DNA of 64,000 bases from Alligator mississippiensis (lineage: Eukaryota > Chordata > Crocodylia > Alligatoridae): NCBI RefSeq assembly GCF_030867095.1, contig NC_081824.1, positions 236,680,719 to 236,744,718 of the forward strand, in the 5' to 3' direction. Every line of letters begins with the position of its first letter. The stretch's first letter is position 1. The notes under the pieces are model-generated. The model was not told the origin of the DNA. It made no database searches and saw nothing but the letters and a program-made list of their open reading frames with translations. Shown here piece by piece: positions 26,401 through 38,400 of the stretch. The position numbers were made by a program, and so were the translations under genes.

Positions 26401-29400
26401 CCCCTTGGACTAGCCACCTGTGACTCTGTCCCACTCCTGGTGGGGTTGCATTCATTGCCCTGGCTGTGCAGTGCCTGGCCCTGCGCCAGTCTCTCCCTCA
26501 CTGTGGGAGCCTCAATCTGCCCCCCAAGTCCCCCCGCCGACTTATTGGCAGGAAGCTGCTCTCCAAACTGCCAGCCTGCATATCAGCTATTGGATCAGTA
26601 TCAGCCAAAAAAATCTTGATCAAATGCACCTCTAAAAATAACCTCAAAAATGGGAAGAAAGTGTAAACTGTTGATGACTCTATAAAGTAATGCCTGTTGG
26701 TGAGTGGACCTGCTTTAGCCATCTCATTCAGGGTCCCCCACATTACATCTGTGTGGCCCTGGAATTAGTCTTTTCCTGGTATACCAAAGAATTCAGCATC
26801 TGTTATTTTACTGGAGCCCAGAGCTCATCAGTTTCTGTTTTGTCTTCCTGCCCTACCTCTTAATCAGCACCCTTCTCCACGAAAGTGAAGTAACTGGGGA
26901 GAAGCAACTAGACAGAACAAAATGCTCCCCCTTTTCCCTACCAAGCACAGGACACGAGGAAAAATGCTACAGCTGAGCACTCAGAAAACATCACAACCAC
27001 TGAACTGCAGATAACTGAGCCACTTCGAAAACAGAGCAAAATAATACTTTACAGATACTATGTGCTAGGGTCGGAAAGGACCTCAACAGATTGAGTCTGA
27101 CCCCCTGCCAGGGCAGGAAAAAGTGCTGAGGTCAGATGACCACAGCCAGATGCCTATCCAGTCTTCTCTTAAAGACCCCCAAGGTGGGGGAGAGCACCAC
27201 CTCCCTTGGAAGCCCGTTCCAAATTCTGGCCACCCTTATCGTGAAGTTCTTTTTGATGTCTAGCTTAAATCTGCTGTCAGTTTGTGATTACTGTTCCTTG
27301 TTACCCCAAGAGGCGCCCTGGTGAACAGAGCATGATTCCTTGCTGTGCCCCGCTAATAAATTTGTAGGCAGCCACAAGATCACCTCTCAGCCTTTTATTG
27401 TGGACACTGAAGAAATCCAGGTCCCTCAGTCCCTCCTCATAGGGCTTGGCCTGTAAACCCTTAACCACAAGAGTGGCCCTCCTCTGGACTCTCTCAAGGT
27501 TATCCACATCCTTCTTAAAGTACAGTGCCCAAAACTGGATGCAGTACTTCAACTGTGGTCTGACCAATGCCGCATAGAAGGGAAGTATCACCTCCTTGGA
27601 TCTATCTGTCATGCATCTACTGATGCATGATAATGTGCAGCTTGCTTTGCTGATGATTTTGTCACACTGACGACTCATGTTCATCTTGGAGTCCACTATG
27701 ATTCCGAGATCCCTTTCTGCTTTTCTGCTGCTGACAGGGTCATTTCCCAGCCAGTAAGTAAGCTGGATAGTTTTATGCTCTAGGTGCAGCACTCCGCATT
27801 TGTCCTTGTTGTACTGCATCCTGTTGTGTTCTGCCCCCTTTTCCAACCTGTCCAGGTCCTGCCTTCAATCGTTTCCTAATCTCCAGTGCCTTCACTTCAC
27901 CCCACAATTTAGTATCACCCATAAACTTGGACAAACTATAATCCATTATAAAAAATAATCACTGCTTAATTGCATGCTAATGAATATTTGTCTAATGAAC
28001 CAGTCGTGTGAATCCTTAGCTAGGAAAGGAATAAAAATCAACAATATTTCATGGAGATTTAAAAACTAATGCTGCTACCAAATTTGGTCTTACTTTGCTG
28101 CAGACTGTAGTAGGCCCCTGTACCTATAACATTTTCTTGATAAATATATTTATTCTGGTAGCTAATGTTTATATGCTTTTAATGTTTTTATTTCTCATTT
28201 ATATTTATGTATGCCTAGAGTAAAAAGCATAGCATGCCATGCAAATGATAAAAAAATTTATCCTATTTTATTCAAGGTTTATGCTGTTCATGTTCATTAG
28301 TTTTTCCTATTCATCTGTTCTTCTGCATCAAGTCCATATGCTACCACTCAGACCACTCCCCATCAGAGTGCCAAAGTACTAAGAGAATTTCACACAAATT
28401 GATTCTCATTTTCACAACTTGTATCTGAAGAAAACTGAATAAAATCCATCAATTTTAGATGAAAGTGAACAAATGTTGTGAAAAGGCTTATCTTGTTGGC
28501 TGTAAAACCCTACTGAATTGGTTCTTTCAAGACAGCCACCTCCTCAAAATAAATTTAATCTACTTAATTAAATGAAGTTTCATTTAACATCCTGTTAAAA
28601 AAGGGAAGTTTATAAATCTCTTGCTGGTATTTCTTCACATCTTTCTGGGCTTAAAATAGATAAGGAAAGTATGCATTACTTTAGACTATCAAGGCTATTT
28701 TTTACAAATTGACAGGCCAGAAACCTCCTATTCAGAAAGATTCTGTACTAGATTCTGTACCCAAAGAAAACATGCAAATCTATACATAGTTACTTTTAAC
28801 AATGGAGTGTCACAGTGTTTGTAGACAGACATATTAAGAGTTTAATGTTAGTTACATGTACCTCTTGAAAGCCATCTGATCCTTTATTGGCCCCTCTTCC
28901 CCTTCCACGATCTTTGCGCTTCAATTTCTTCTGAATACCACGCCCTCGACCAACATTAAAATTATTACCCCTTTGTGCTATACCTGAAAAACATTTAAAA
29001 AAATATTTTAGATACCACTTAGGGAAAATACTACTACTTTCAGAAGGGTTTTCAGTATGGCTCCCTGTTTAAATGACAACAGAAAGTGAAGGGGTAATGG
29101 ATATATTTAAATATTAGCAAATACAGAAAACACTAATGGAAATTACTTGCTTTTCTTTCTCTACATTAATGGGTGAACAAATCCCTAAATATCACCTTGA
29201 GTCTTGATGTGGCATGTATGATTTTATTAGTCAGTTAAAATTTTTTGAAATTATCTGAAATTCTTGAAGTATTAACCTGGATGGTAAACTGCACGCATCA
29301 TTTACTTATTGTAAAAAGTCATCTTTTACAATGTAAAAGTGCTGGCACACCATTTGAGATAAACAAACACCTGTAGTATTTCATAGCTGGTGATCTACCA

Positions 29401-32400
29401 AAAAATTGCATTTTAAGCTCTGAATTGTTTATCAACAAAACAGACATAACACTGGTTTCCTTTAAATATCACTCTTGACATTTAAAGAGTATGTATAAAA
29501 AATCACTAACATTATCTTTATATACACATAACAAAACAGAATTTTCTACAACTACAGAACTCTTTCCTGGATGTGAAACAATCCCTATAATTATCAAACA
29601 AAAAAAGAATTGCCTGTGAACACCAAAACAGGTGAGAGTAATTTACAAAAACAAACAAAAAAACCCACGGTGCCACATCTAATTCTTTCTATTGGGTGTC
29701 TAAATGCAATCCTGTAATTTGTTCCAGCCTTTTAGGATAAGTCAATGTGCCAGCATATTTCTATGTGGAAGTGATTTTTTTCAGTGAAAATGAGTAAGAT
29801 AAAACTTTTCCCTGCTGTAATTGATGTCCCTGAAATTTCATCTTTCCACAAAATGTTCCTGTTATTTTATTTGCACTGAAGTTGCATAGGAATACTGAAA
29901 CAAAGGGCTGAAAGGGTCCTCTTCCATCACTGAGTTCCAATCCCCCTGCTACTGTAGGAAACTATGTTATATAATTTCATTCATAAAATAATTAAGTTCT
30001 ATGTTAAAACTAGTAAGGTTTCTTGTCCCCAACCATTTAACTTAATAAGGGTATTCCAATGGCAAAAATAAAGTAAACAAAACTGGCCTAACAGCAATCT
30101 TTATGTCCCCTTCATGATCTTGATATGCAAGATGGATGGAAGGAAAAAGAGGAAGAAGCAGCAAACGTTTAAATGTGCAACTACAAAGACTGGGGTAAAG
30201 CAGGAGAAGAACCAAGGTGTTAATTATGAGATGACTGTGAGGCTAGAAGAAGTTAAATGACAAAGGGAAAAGGTCCATAAAGTACACATAGATTTCATAG
30301 ACATTAGGGCTGGAAGGGACCTTGGAAGATCACTGAGTCCAGCCCCCTGCCCAAAGGGCAGGAAGTCAGCTGGGGTCATAGGATTCCAGCAAGATAAGCA
30401 TCCAATTTACTCTTGAAGGTGTTCAATGTAGGTGCTTGAACCACCTCTGATGGCAGGCTATTCCAGACCTTGGGGGCTTGGACAGTAAAGAAATTCTTTC
30501 TTATGTCCAGCCTGAAATGGTCTTGTAGTAGTTTATAAACGTTTGACCTCATCATCCCTTGGGGTGCTCTGGTGAACAAACATTCCCCCAGATACTGGTG
30601 GTCACTCCTGAGAAACTTATAGGTGGCCATCAGATCACCCCTGAGCCTACACTTCTCCAGGCTAAAGAGCCTCATAGATCTCAGCCTGTCATCATAAGGT
30701 CTGTGTTCCTGACCTCTGATCATGCGCGTGGCTCTTCTTTGCACTCTCTCAAGCTTCTCCACATCCTTTTTGAATTGTGGGGCCCAAAACTGGACGCAGT
30801 ACTCCAGCTGCAGCCTCACCAAGGCTGAGTACAACGGGAGAATGACGTCCCGGGATTTGCTTGAGAAGCATCTATGGATGCAAGCCAGCATTCTGCTCGC
30901 TTTACTAGCCGCAGCATTGCATTGCAGGCTCATGTTCATCTTGCGGTCAATGATGACCCCCAAGTCTCTTTCTTCCGTAGTACTAGCCAGCATAGCACTG
31001 CTGAGCCTATAAGGATGCTGCAGGTTTTTCCTCCCAAGGTGGAGAACCTTGCATTTTTCAGTGTTACACACCATCAGGCTCTTGTCCACCCATTTGCTGA
31101 GCCTGTCCAGGTCAACCTGGATCGCCCTCCTGACTTCAGGTGTGGATGCTTTTCCCCAAAGTTTGGTGTCATTCGCAAACTTGGCCAGTCCGCTTCTGAC
31201 TCCAATGTCCACATCATTAATGAAGATGTTGAACAATATGAGTCCAAGGACAGAGCCTTGGGGGACCCCACTGGTCACAGGGCATCATGACGATTGACTT
31301 CCGTTAATTACCACCCTCTGGGTCTGACCACGGAGCCAATTTCCCAGCCAGCGGATCGTGGTAGGCCCAAGGCCACAATCGGCCAGTTTCGCCAAGAGGT
31401 GATCATGGGATACCAGATCGAAGGCTTTTTTGAAGTCAAGATATACGACACCAATCTCTTCCCCCTTGTCCAGGTGATAGGTCACCTGGTCGTAAAAGGA
31501 AATGAGACTGGTCAAGCAAGACCTACCCGCAACAAACACGTGCTGGTTATCCCTCAGGATATTGGCGTCAGCCAGTCCGTTAAGGATGGCCTCTTCGATA
31601 AACTTTTCTAAGATCTTCCCCAGGATAGAAGTCAGGCTGATGGGCCTATAGTTTGCCGGATCCACTTTCCTCCCTTTCTTGAAGATGGGCGCCACATTGG
31701 CTTTCTTCCAGTCTTTGGGTACTATACCAGAGCGCCAGGAGTTCTCAAAGATCTGTGCCAGAGGCTGGGCTATGATGCTCGCCAGCTCCTTGAGTACCTT
31801 GGGGTGTAGATTGTCAGGGCCAGCTGACTTGAAGGTATCCAGCCTCTCAAGGTGTTCCTTTATGACTATTTTACATTGTCTGAGAGTCAGGATGCAAGCT
31901 ACTATGAGTCTGTGAGTTGGGGGTGGGGTGAGGGGGAGATTTCTAACCATGACATAAGGATGCTCCTTGAGTTAGTGTCAAGACAGAGTAGTTGTTCATT
32001 CCCTTTGTAAGGAGGACTGCCATTGTAAATATGCAATGGCGGTCATGTGTTCATTAGCAATACAGAACTGTGACCAAGAGGGAAAGGTTATAGCTCCACA
32101 AGTCTCAAAGTAAGAACATGAGACTGAGAGAGACATGGCTGTACAGGAAAGAATACAAACAGTACAAATATTCTGCAGCCAAAGTAATGCAGAGGTCAGC
32201 AACTACCACTTTTAAGCAACACTACCTCTACTAATACAAAACATTGCAAGTTCTTGTCTCCATCTCCTTCCACGTTGTTACCATATCTGTTGCTGGACTG
32301 GATGCACTTTCTCTTGAACCCAATAGCCCTGTTACTGGCCTCTTAAAAAATATACTTCTTTCAAACTTTCGTCCATATCTGCTCCTTGACTTCCTTTTGT

Positions 32401-35400
32401 AAACCCCCCCCCCCCAGCCAAACAAAAAAACCCTCCCCGCACCTTCCTCTTTTATATCTTATAATTGATTCTTTTGACTTGTGAACTTTATTAAAATGTC
32501 TCTTGTCTAGATCAAGCATATTCTGTTTTTCACTTCAGTGGGCTGTTACTTTCAATTATCCATTACAACTTGAAGAATTTAGGAAAGCACGTCCAGTAGT
32601 TTTATTAGCAGGAGAATGAAGACTGCTGGTTTGAGCATTAGAAGATAAGAGCTGAAATCACAACCTACACAGACTGGTAGAGCTCAGAACACAGTTCTAA
32701 AAAGCTGAAGCTAAGCACTTTTAGGATTCACTAGGTTTCCAAAGAAAGTACTCATACACTCATTGTACTCAATATGACAGCAGCCATGGTGTCACCCTGT
32801 AAGACTGAGGCTCAGACAGATACTTGTACACAAATCTGAAGATAAAAATCTGGGAAGCAATGCTACCTTTATGCCTACCTATGTCCAAAGGACAAAATAA
32901 GAGGACCCAGTTAGGTCTATCTATATCTCGGCTTATCTTAAATGATCTGAAAACAGAACTTCTGAACTGATGTAATCAGAAGAAATGTGGAAAAAGGCAG
33001 GCTAGAGATGCACTTTACAGACTACGGGTGGCCAATCTGCTTCATGTGCACCACAAGTGGCATGGGCAGCTTCTGTGTGGCACACAGCAGATCAGAAAGG
33101 GGAAAGGCAGCACAGTGGCAGATGGGACAGGAAGCAGACAGCAGAGCAGCAAGTTAGGCAGGAAGCAGAGAGCAGGGAGCAGAAAACAGAGCAACAGACT
33201 AGGCAGGGGAAGGGAATCAGAGTGGCACTCAGGAAGGGAGCAAAGCTAATTTGTGGTATGCCTGCCAAAAAGGGTGCCCACCATTGTTATAGACTGACTG
33301 AATCGGAGATGCAGCAGCTTTCATAAGCAAGAGCTCACTTCCTTAGATGCTATGAAAGGATGTACAAAGACTAGGCTATCAAACAGAGAAAGTGACATGA
33401 ACACAAACACAGGAAAGGGAAAGATGTGGTGGGGGAAGGAATGTTAAGAGGCAAACAAGTAATAAAACCATAGGGACAAAGATAAACCCATAGGAAACAA
33501 GGATAAATGCAAGCTGTTGCACCTGGGGAGAAAGAATCTCCAACATGCCTATTGACTGGGGGGTACCATCCTGAGTACCACAACAGTAGAAAGAGATCTC
33601 AGAGTCCTGGTTGGCGCAAAAATGAACATGAGTTGCCAGTGTGACTAGGTAATAAGCAAGGCTAACCGCACTCTTTCTTGCATCAGCAGGAGCATCACGA
33701 GCAGGTCTAGGGAAGTAATAATTCCCCTCTATGCGGCACTGGTGAGGCCGCAGATGGAGTACTGTGTCCAGTTTTGGGTGCCGCACTTCAAGAGGGATGT
33801 CAAAAACCTTGAGAGGGTTCAGAGAAGGGCTACTCGTATGGTTGAGGGCCTGCAGGTAAGACCCTATGAAGACATACTGAGGGATCTGAATCTCTTCAGC
33901 CTCTGCAAGAGAAGGCTGAAAGGCAATCTTGTGGCTGCTGACAAACTCATCAGGGGGGCCAGCAGGGAATAGGGGACACTCTGTTTGCCCCTCAGGTTTA
34001 CCAGAAATAATGGCCACAAACTGAAGGAGAACAGATTAAGTTGGACATAAGGAAGAAATTCTTTATGGTAAGGGTCGCCAAAATATGGAATGGGCTCCAA
34101 GGGAGGTGGTGCTTTCCCCTACCCTGGAGATGTTCAAGAGGAGATTAGACAGGCATCTGGCTGGGGTTACTTAACCCCAGTGCTCTTTCCTGCCTGGAGC
34201 AGGGGGCTGGACCCGATGATCTACAAGGTCCCTTCTGACTCAAGAAATCTATGAAATCTATGAAAAGGGTCACACAAAAGCCATTCCAAACAGGATAAGA
34301 ATCCACAGTCCCTGTTTAGATCAGACTTGACAATCCAGTCTGTGGGTGATTTCTTGTTCTGTAATTTCACATTCAAGTCTGCTTTTAAAGACTTGCTGTT
34401 TAAAAATATCTACTCTGAGGTTAGCAATGGAAGGTCCAGGAAGGTTAAAGATTTCTCCCACAGCTTGTGTGTGTTTTAGGACTTGATGTCAGTTCCACTC
34501 ATACTTTCATATAAGGCAGGGGTGGGCAATTATTTCGAGCGGAGGGCCACTTACCGAGTTTTGGCAAGCTGTTGAGGGCCACGTGGGTAGCCCCACCCCT
34601 TGACAGGTGCCCCACTCCCTGGTTGCCATCTTGTGACTGGAAGCCCCGCCCCCTAACACCTGACCTTTGCCACCAGAAGTCCCTTCCCTTGCCCTCGAAA
34701 GTACTCCTTTCAGCAAGGCGTTTTGACATCTTGGGAACAGAAAAATACCAAATTATGTTCTAAAAAACGAACATCTAGAGCATCCATTAATTTGATTAAA
34801 AAAAATATGTTTGTCCTTGTTTACATGTATTTGTGTAGTGTACATAGAGGTGATTGTATATAACAGCTTAAAACAAAGCCTTACTCTTATATATTGTGGG
34901 GGATGGGTATAAGTTTGTGGGGGGCTGTAAGTGTGTGGGTATGTGGGGAGTGGAGGAGGGTGTGGGTGGGTATGGGCTTTGTGGGGGGGGACTGTGTGGA
35001 AGGAAGCTACTTAGGGGTATGCGGGGGTGTGGGGTCTGTGTGTATGGCAGTACGAGGGGGTTGTGGGTATGTGTATGGTGGGGTGTGTGTGGGACTCACC
35101 CTACAAACACACACACACACACCTGGTGTGGGCCTATGCTTTCCAGTCTGGCAATGCAGCTGGGAGCCATGTGGTGCTAGAGAAGTGCGCAGGCAGGAAG
35201 GCAGGGAAATGCCTGGGGGAGGGGCAGGACCAGGCTGCTGCATCCTGACGCCAGCTTCCCCTGGGTCCTGCTGCCTCTGGCTCTTGTCATCTTTGACAGG
35301 CAGCCAGGAGCAGATAAATATCAATTTTCTAAATTTTTTATGGGCTCCACGGGCTGGAAAGAATGTCCTGGCAGGCTGGATCTGACCTGTGGGCTGTATT

Positions 35401-38400
35401 TTGCCCACTCCTGATATAAGGACTACTCCATCTGTCTAATGTAGACAGCAGAGGGGCACTGTAAGCAGGTGATGTCATAAATCACCTGTCTAACAGAAGC
35501 AATTAGTGACAGACAGGGGGGACAAGGCTGAGCTCTTCAATGAGTTTTTTGCCTCAGTGTTCCTCAACAGGGCTCAAGAAAGGTCTCCTACCAGATCCTT
35601 AGATGGGCATCAGAGGGACACCAGTCTACCAACTGTCGATGCTGACTTGGTGCAGAGTCATTTGGATGGACAGGATGTGTTCAAGTCAGCAGACCTGAAT
35701 GAGCTGCATCTGAGAGTAGTGAAGGAACTGGCCGGTGTCATAGCAGAACCACTGGAATGGCTGTTTGAGTGCTTGTGGCACTTAGGTCAGGTCCCAGATG
35801 ACTGGAAAAGGGCCAATATGGTCCCTATTTTCAAGAAGGGGAAGGAGGATCCAAGTAATTATAGGCCAAGTCAGTCTCACCTCCATCCTTGGAAAAGTCT
35901 TTGAAAAGATTATTAAGGATCATATTTGTGTGAGTCCAGTGGGAAAAGTAATGCAGCAGGGCAATCAGCATGAATTCGTAGCAGGTATATCACATCTGAC
36001 TAATCTGGTTTCGTTTTATCACCAGGTCACAAAACGCTTAGACGCAGGGGTAGAGGTGGATGTCATTTTCTTGGATTTTAGGATGGCCTTTGATACGGTA
36101 TCTCATTCCATTTTCATAAATAAATTAAGAGGATATGACTTAGGTGTTTACACGGTCTGGTGGGTGGCAAATTGGATTTGGGGTCGCACCCAGAGAGTGG
36201 TAGATGAGTCGGTATCGACCTGGAAGGATGTGGGTAGTGGGGTCCCACAGGGCTCAGTCCTTAGACCTGTACTCTTCATCACGTGGGCGTGAAGTCTACT
36301 CTGTCCAAGTTCGCGGATGATACTAAATTGTGGGGTGAAATGAACATACCAGAGGGTAGGGAATGACTGCAGGCAGACCTGGACAGGTTGGAAAAGTGGG
36401 AAGAACACAAGGATGCAGTACAACAAGGACAAGTGCAGAGTGCTGCACCTAGAGCGTAAAAATATCCAGCACACCTACTGGTGGGGAAATGACCCTTGCA
36501 GCAGCACAAAAGCAGAAAGGGATCTCAGAGTCATGGTGGACTCCAAGATGAACATGAGGTGTCAGTGTGACAAAATCATCAGCAAAGCAAACTGCACATA
36601 ATTGTGCATCAGCAGATGCATGACAAATAGAACCAAGGAGGTGATACTTCCCCTCTATGTGGCATTGGTCAGACCACAGCTGGAGTACTGTGGCCAGTTT
36701 TGGGCACCGTACTTTAAGAAGGATGTGGATAACCTTGAGAGGGTCCAGAGGAGGGTCACTCATATGGTTAAGGGTTTACAAGCTAAGCCCTATGAGGAGA
36801 AACTAAGGGACCTGGACCTCTTAAGCCTCTGCAAAAGAAGGCTGAGAGGTGATCTTGTGGCTGCCTACAAATTCATTATGGGGTCGCAGCAAGGAATCAG
36901 AGATGCTCTGTTCAACAGGGCGCCTCCTGGGGTAACAAGGAACAATGGTCACAAAGTGACAGACAGCAGATTTAAGCTAGACATCAAAAATAACTTCTTC
37001 ACATCAGGAAGAATTTCTTCACGGTAAGGGTGGCCAAAATTTGGAATGAACTTCCAAGGGAGGTGGTGCTCTCTCCCACCTTGGTGGTCTTTAAGAGAAG
37101 GCCTGGATAGGCATCTGGCTGTGGTCATCTGACCCCAGCACTCTTTCCTGCCCAGACTCTATGATCTGTTGAGGTCCTTTCCAACCCTAGCATCTGTGAA
37201 TCTATGATGTTGGTAAAAGCACAGGTGAATGAATCTCCAATGTTATAAGCTGTGTTATTTGGCCTAATGATGACGTAGTCTGTATTAATGAGGGGGCACA
37301 GCTGGCATCTGGATCCTTTGCAAGGCCAGATGGCACAATGAAAATAGGAGTTCAGCAGCCCGTTGCTTGAGAGACACTATTTGAGTTTAAGGGATGTCTG
37401 AAAGACAGGACAGTTTTGTCCACCATGGCTATCTTGAGATGGCTATCATTTTCCAGAAGGGGCTGGTGGTCATTAATGATGTATCCAATGTGTTGAAGAA
37501 GAAACAGAGGAATTCTTGATTCAGCCCAAAAGAAAGGGTTCTACCAATGACTCCAGGTCTTGTTTTACCTGAAAGTTACTCTTCATAATAAAATAATTTA
37601 GGATGTAATTTCTTTGCATAGCACAAAATATTTGATTATGATCTGATAATATATTTGTGTTGTTGTAGAAAAAACTCTGTTCAAAGAATATGTCTGACAG
37701 ATGAATGTTTGGTTTTAACCAAAGGAAAAAAATCAGAATTCTGGCGAGAAGCTTTTATTTCCTACAGAGTCCATGAACCTTGGAAAAGGATGTAGACCCA
37801 AGGTTTACCAGCTGGAAATAACACTGTAAACAGTAATACACATGGGAAAAGAATTATTTTATGCGTTGGTATTATTTTCATTTTCTATATCTTTAATGCC
37901 CCGAGACAAGTACCTCAAGTGTAAGAAACATCAAAAATGGGTGCAGACAAATGTCCTGATGTCTGAGTCAGATGATGTCAGGATAGCATGGTTTGCTCTC
38001 TCCCAAAAGTCTGCTGTTGAAAAGGGAAACAACTCATGGATATATGCAACTGAGTAGACTAATTGTGTGTCTGGAGTTTGCCTCATGAAAAGACAATGTA
38101 ATGCCAATGACATTTTATGACAGTAATTTAATATACTGTCTATCTGAAGAATAGCATTACACATCAAAATTTTCAAGGAATACCGATTCTCAATCCCAAT
38201 AAAAAAAATCCATATTTAAAAATTAAGTGTTTTCCCACTGGTCGCCATTTCTACTTGAATATTCAAGTACATTAAAAACATGAAACCATTTTCATGGGTC
38301 CTAATACCTGAAAACGATTTGCCTGCTACAGCCAAACAGACAATGAAAATGCAAGGTTTTTGCTGGTACTGAAGAAAAGTAAATTCTGGGACTAAAACAC

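Larger units (their letters stand above)
32985..37560 (-). mobile_element. Penelope-like element (GIY-YIG end), broken by four insertions
   Basis: Reverse-strand pieces at 32985-33023, 33288-33489, 34264-34516, 35414-35489 and 37209-37560 read on in order when the insertions are skipped. The 35414-35489 piece translates to [20 protein letters not shown], a decayed GIY-YIG-type start (VY.I..T in intact copies). The 34264-34516 piece gives [20 protein letters not shown] followed by [16 protein letters not shown], the conserved C-terminal block of vertebrate Penelope-like proteins. The 3' piece has GCATCTAAGGAAGTGAGCTC and GAAAGCTGCTGCATCT. Recognition rests on remembered family patterns. Confidence 0.65.

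Noticed and set aside
25793..26743. Dense overlapping open frames on both strands
   Set aside because: They lie inside the GC-rich hAT-like element at 25718-26634, disagree in frame and have no family resemblance.
34894..35408. Gly/Val- and Pro/His-rich frames around the GT and CA runs
   Set aside because: Simple-sequence translation inside a hAT element.
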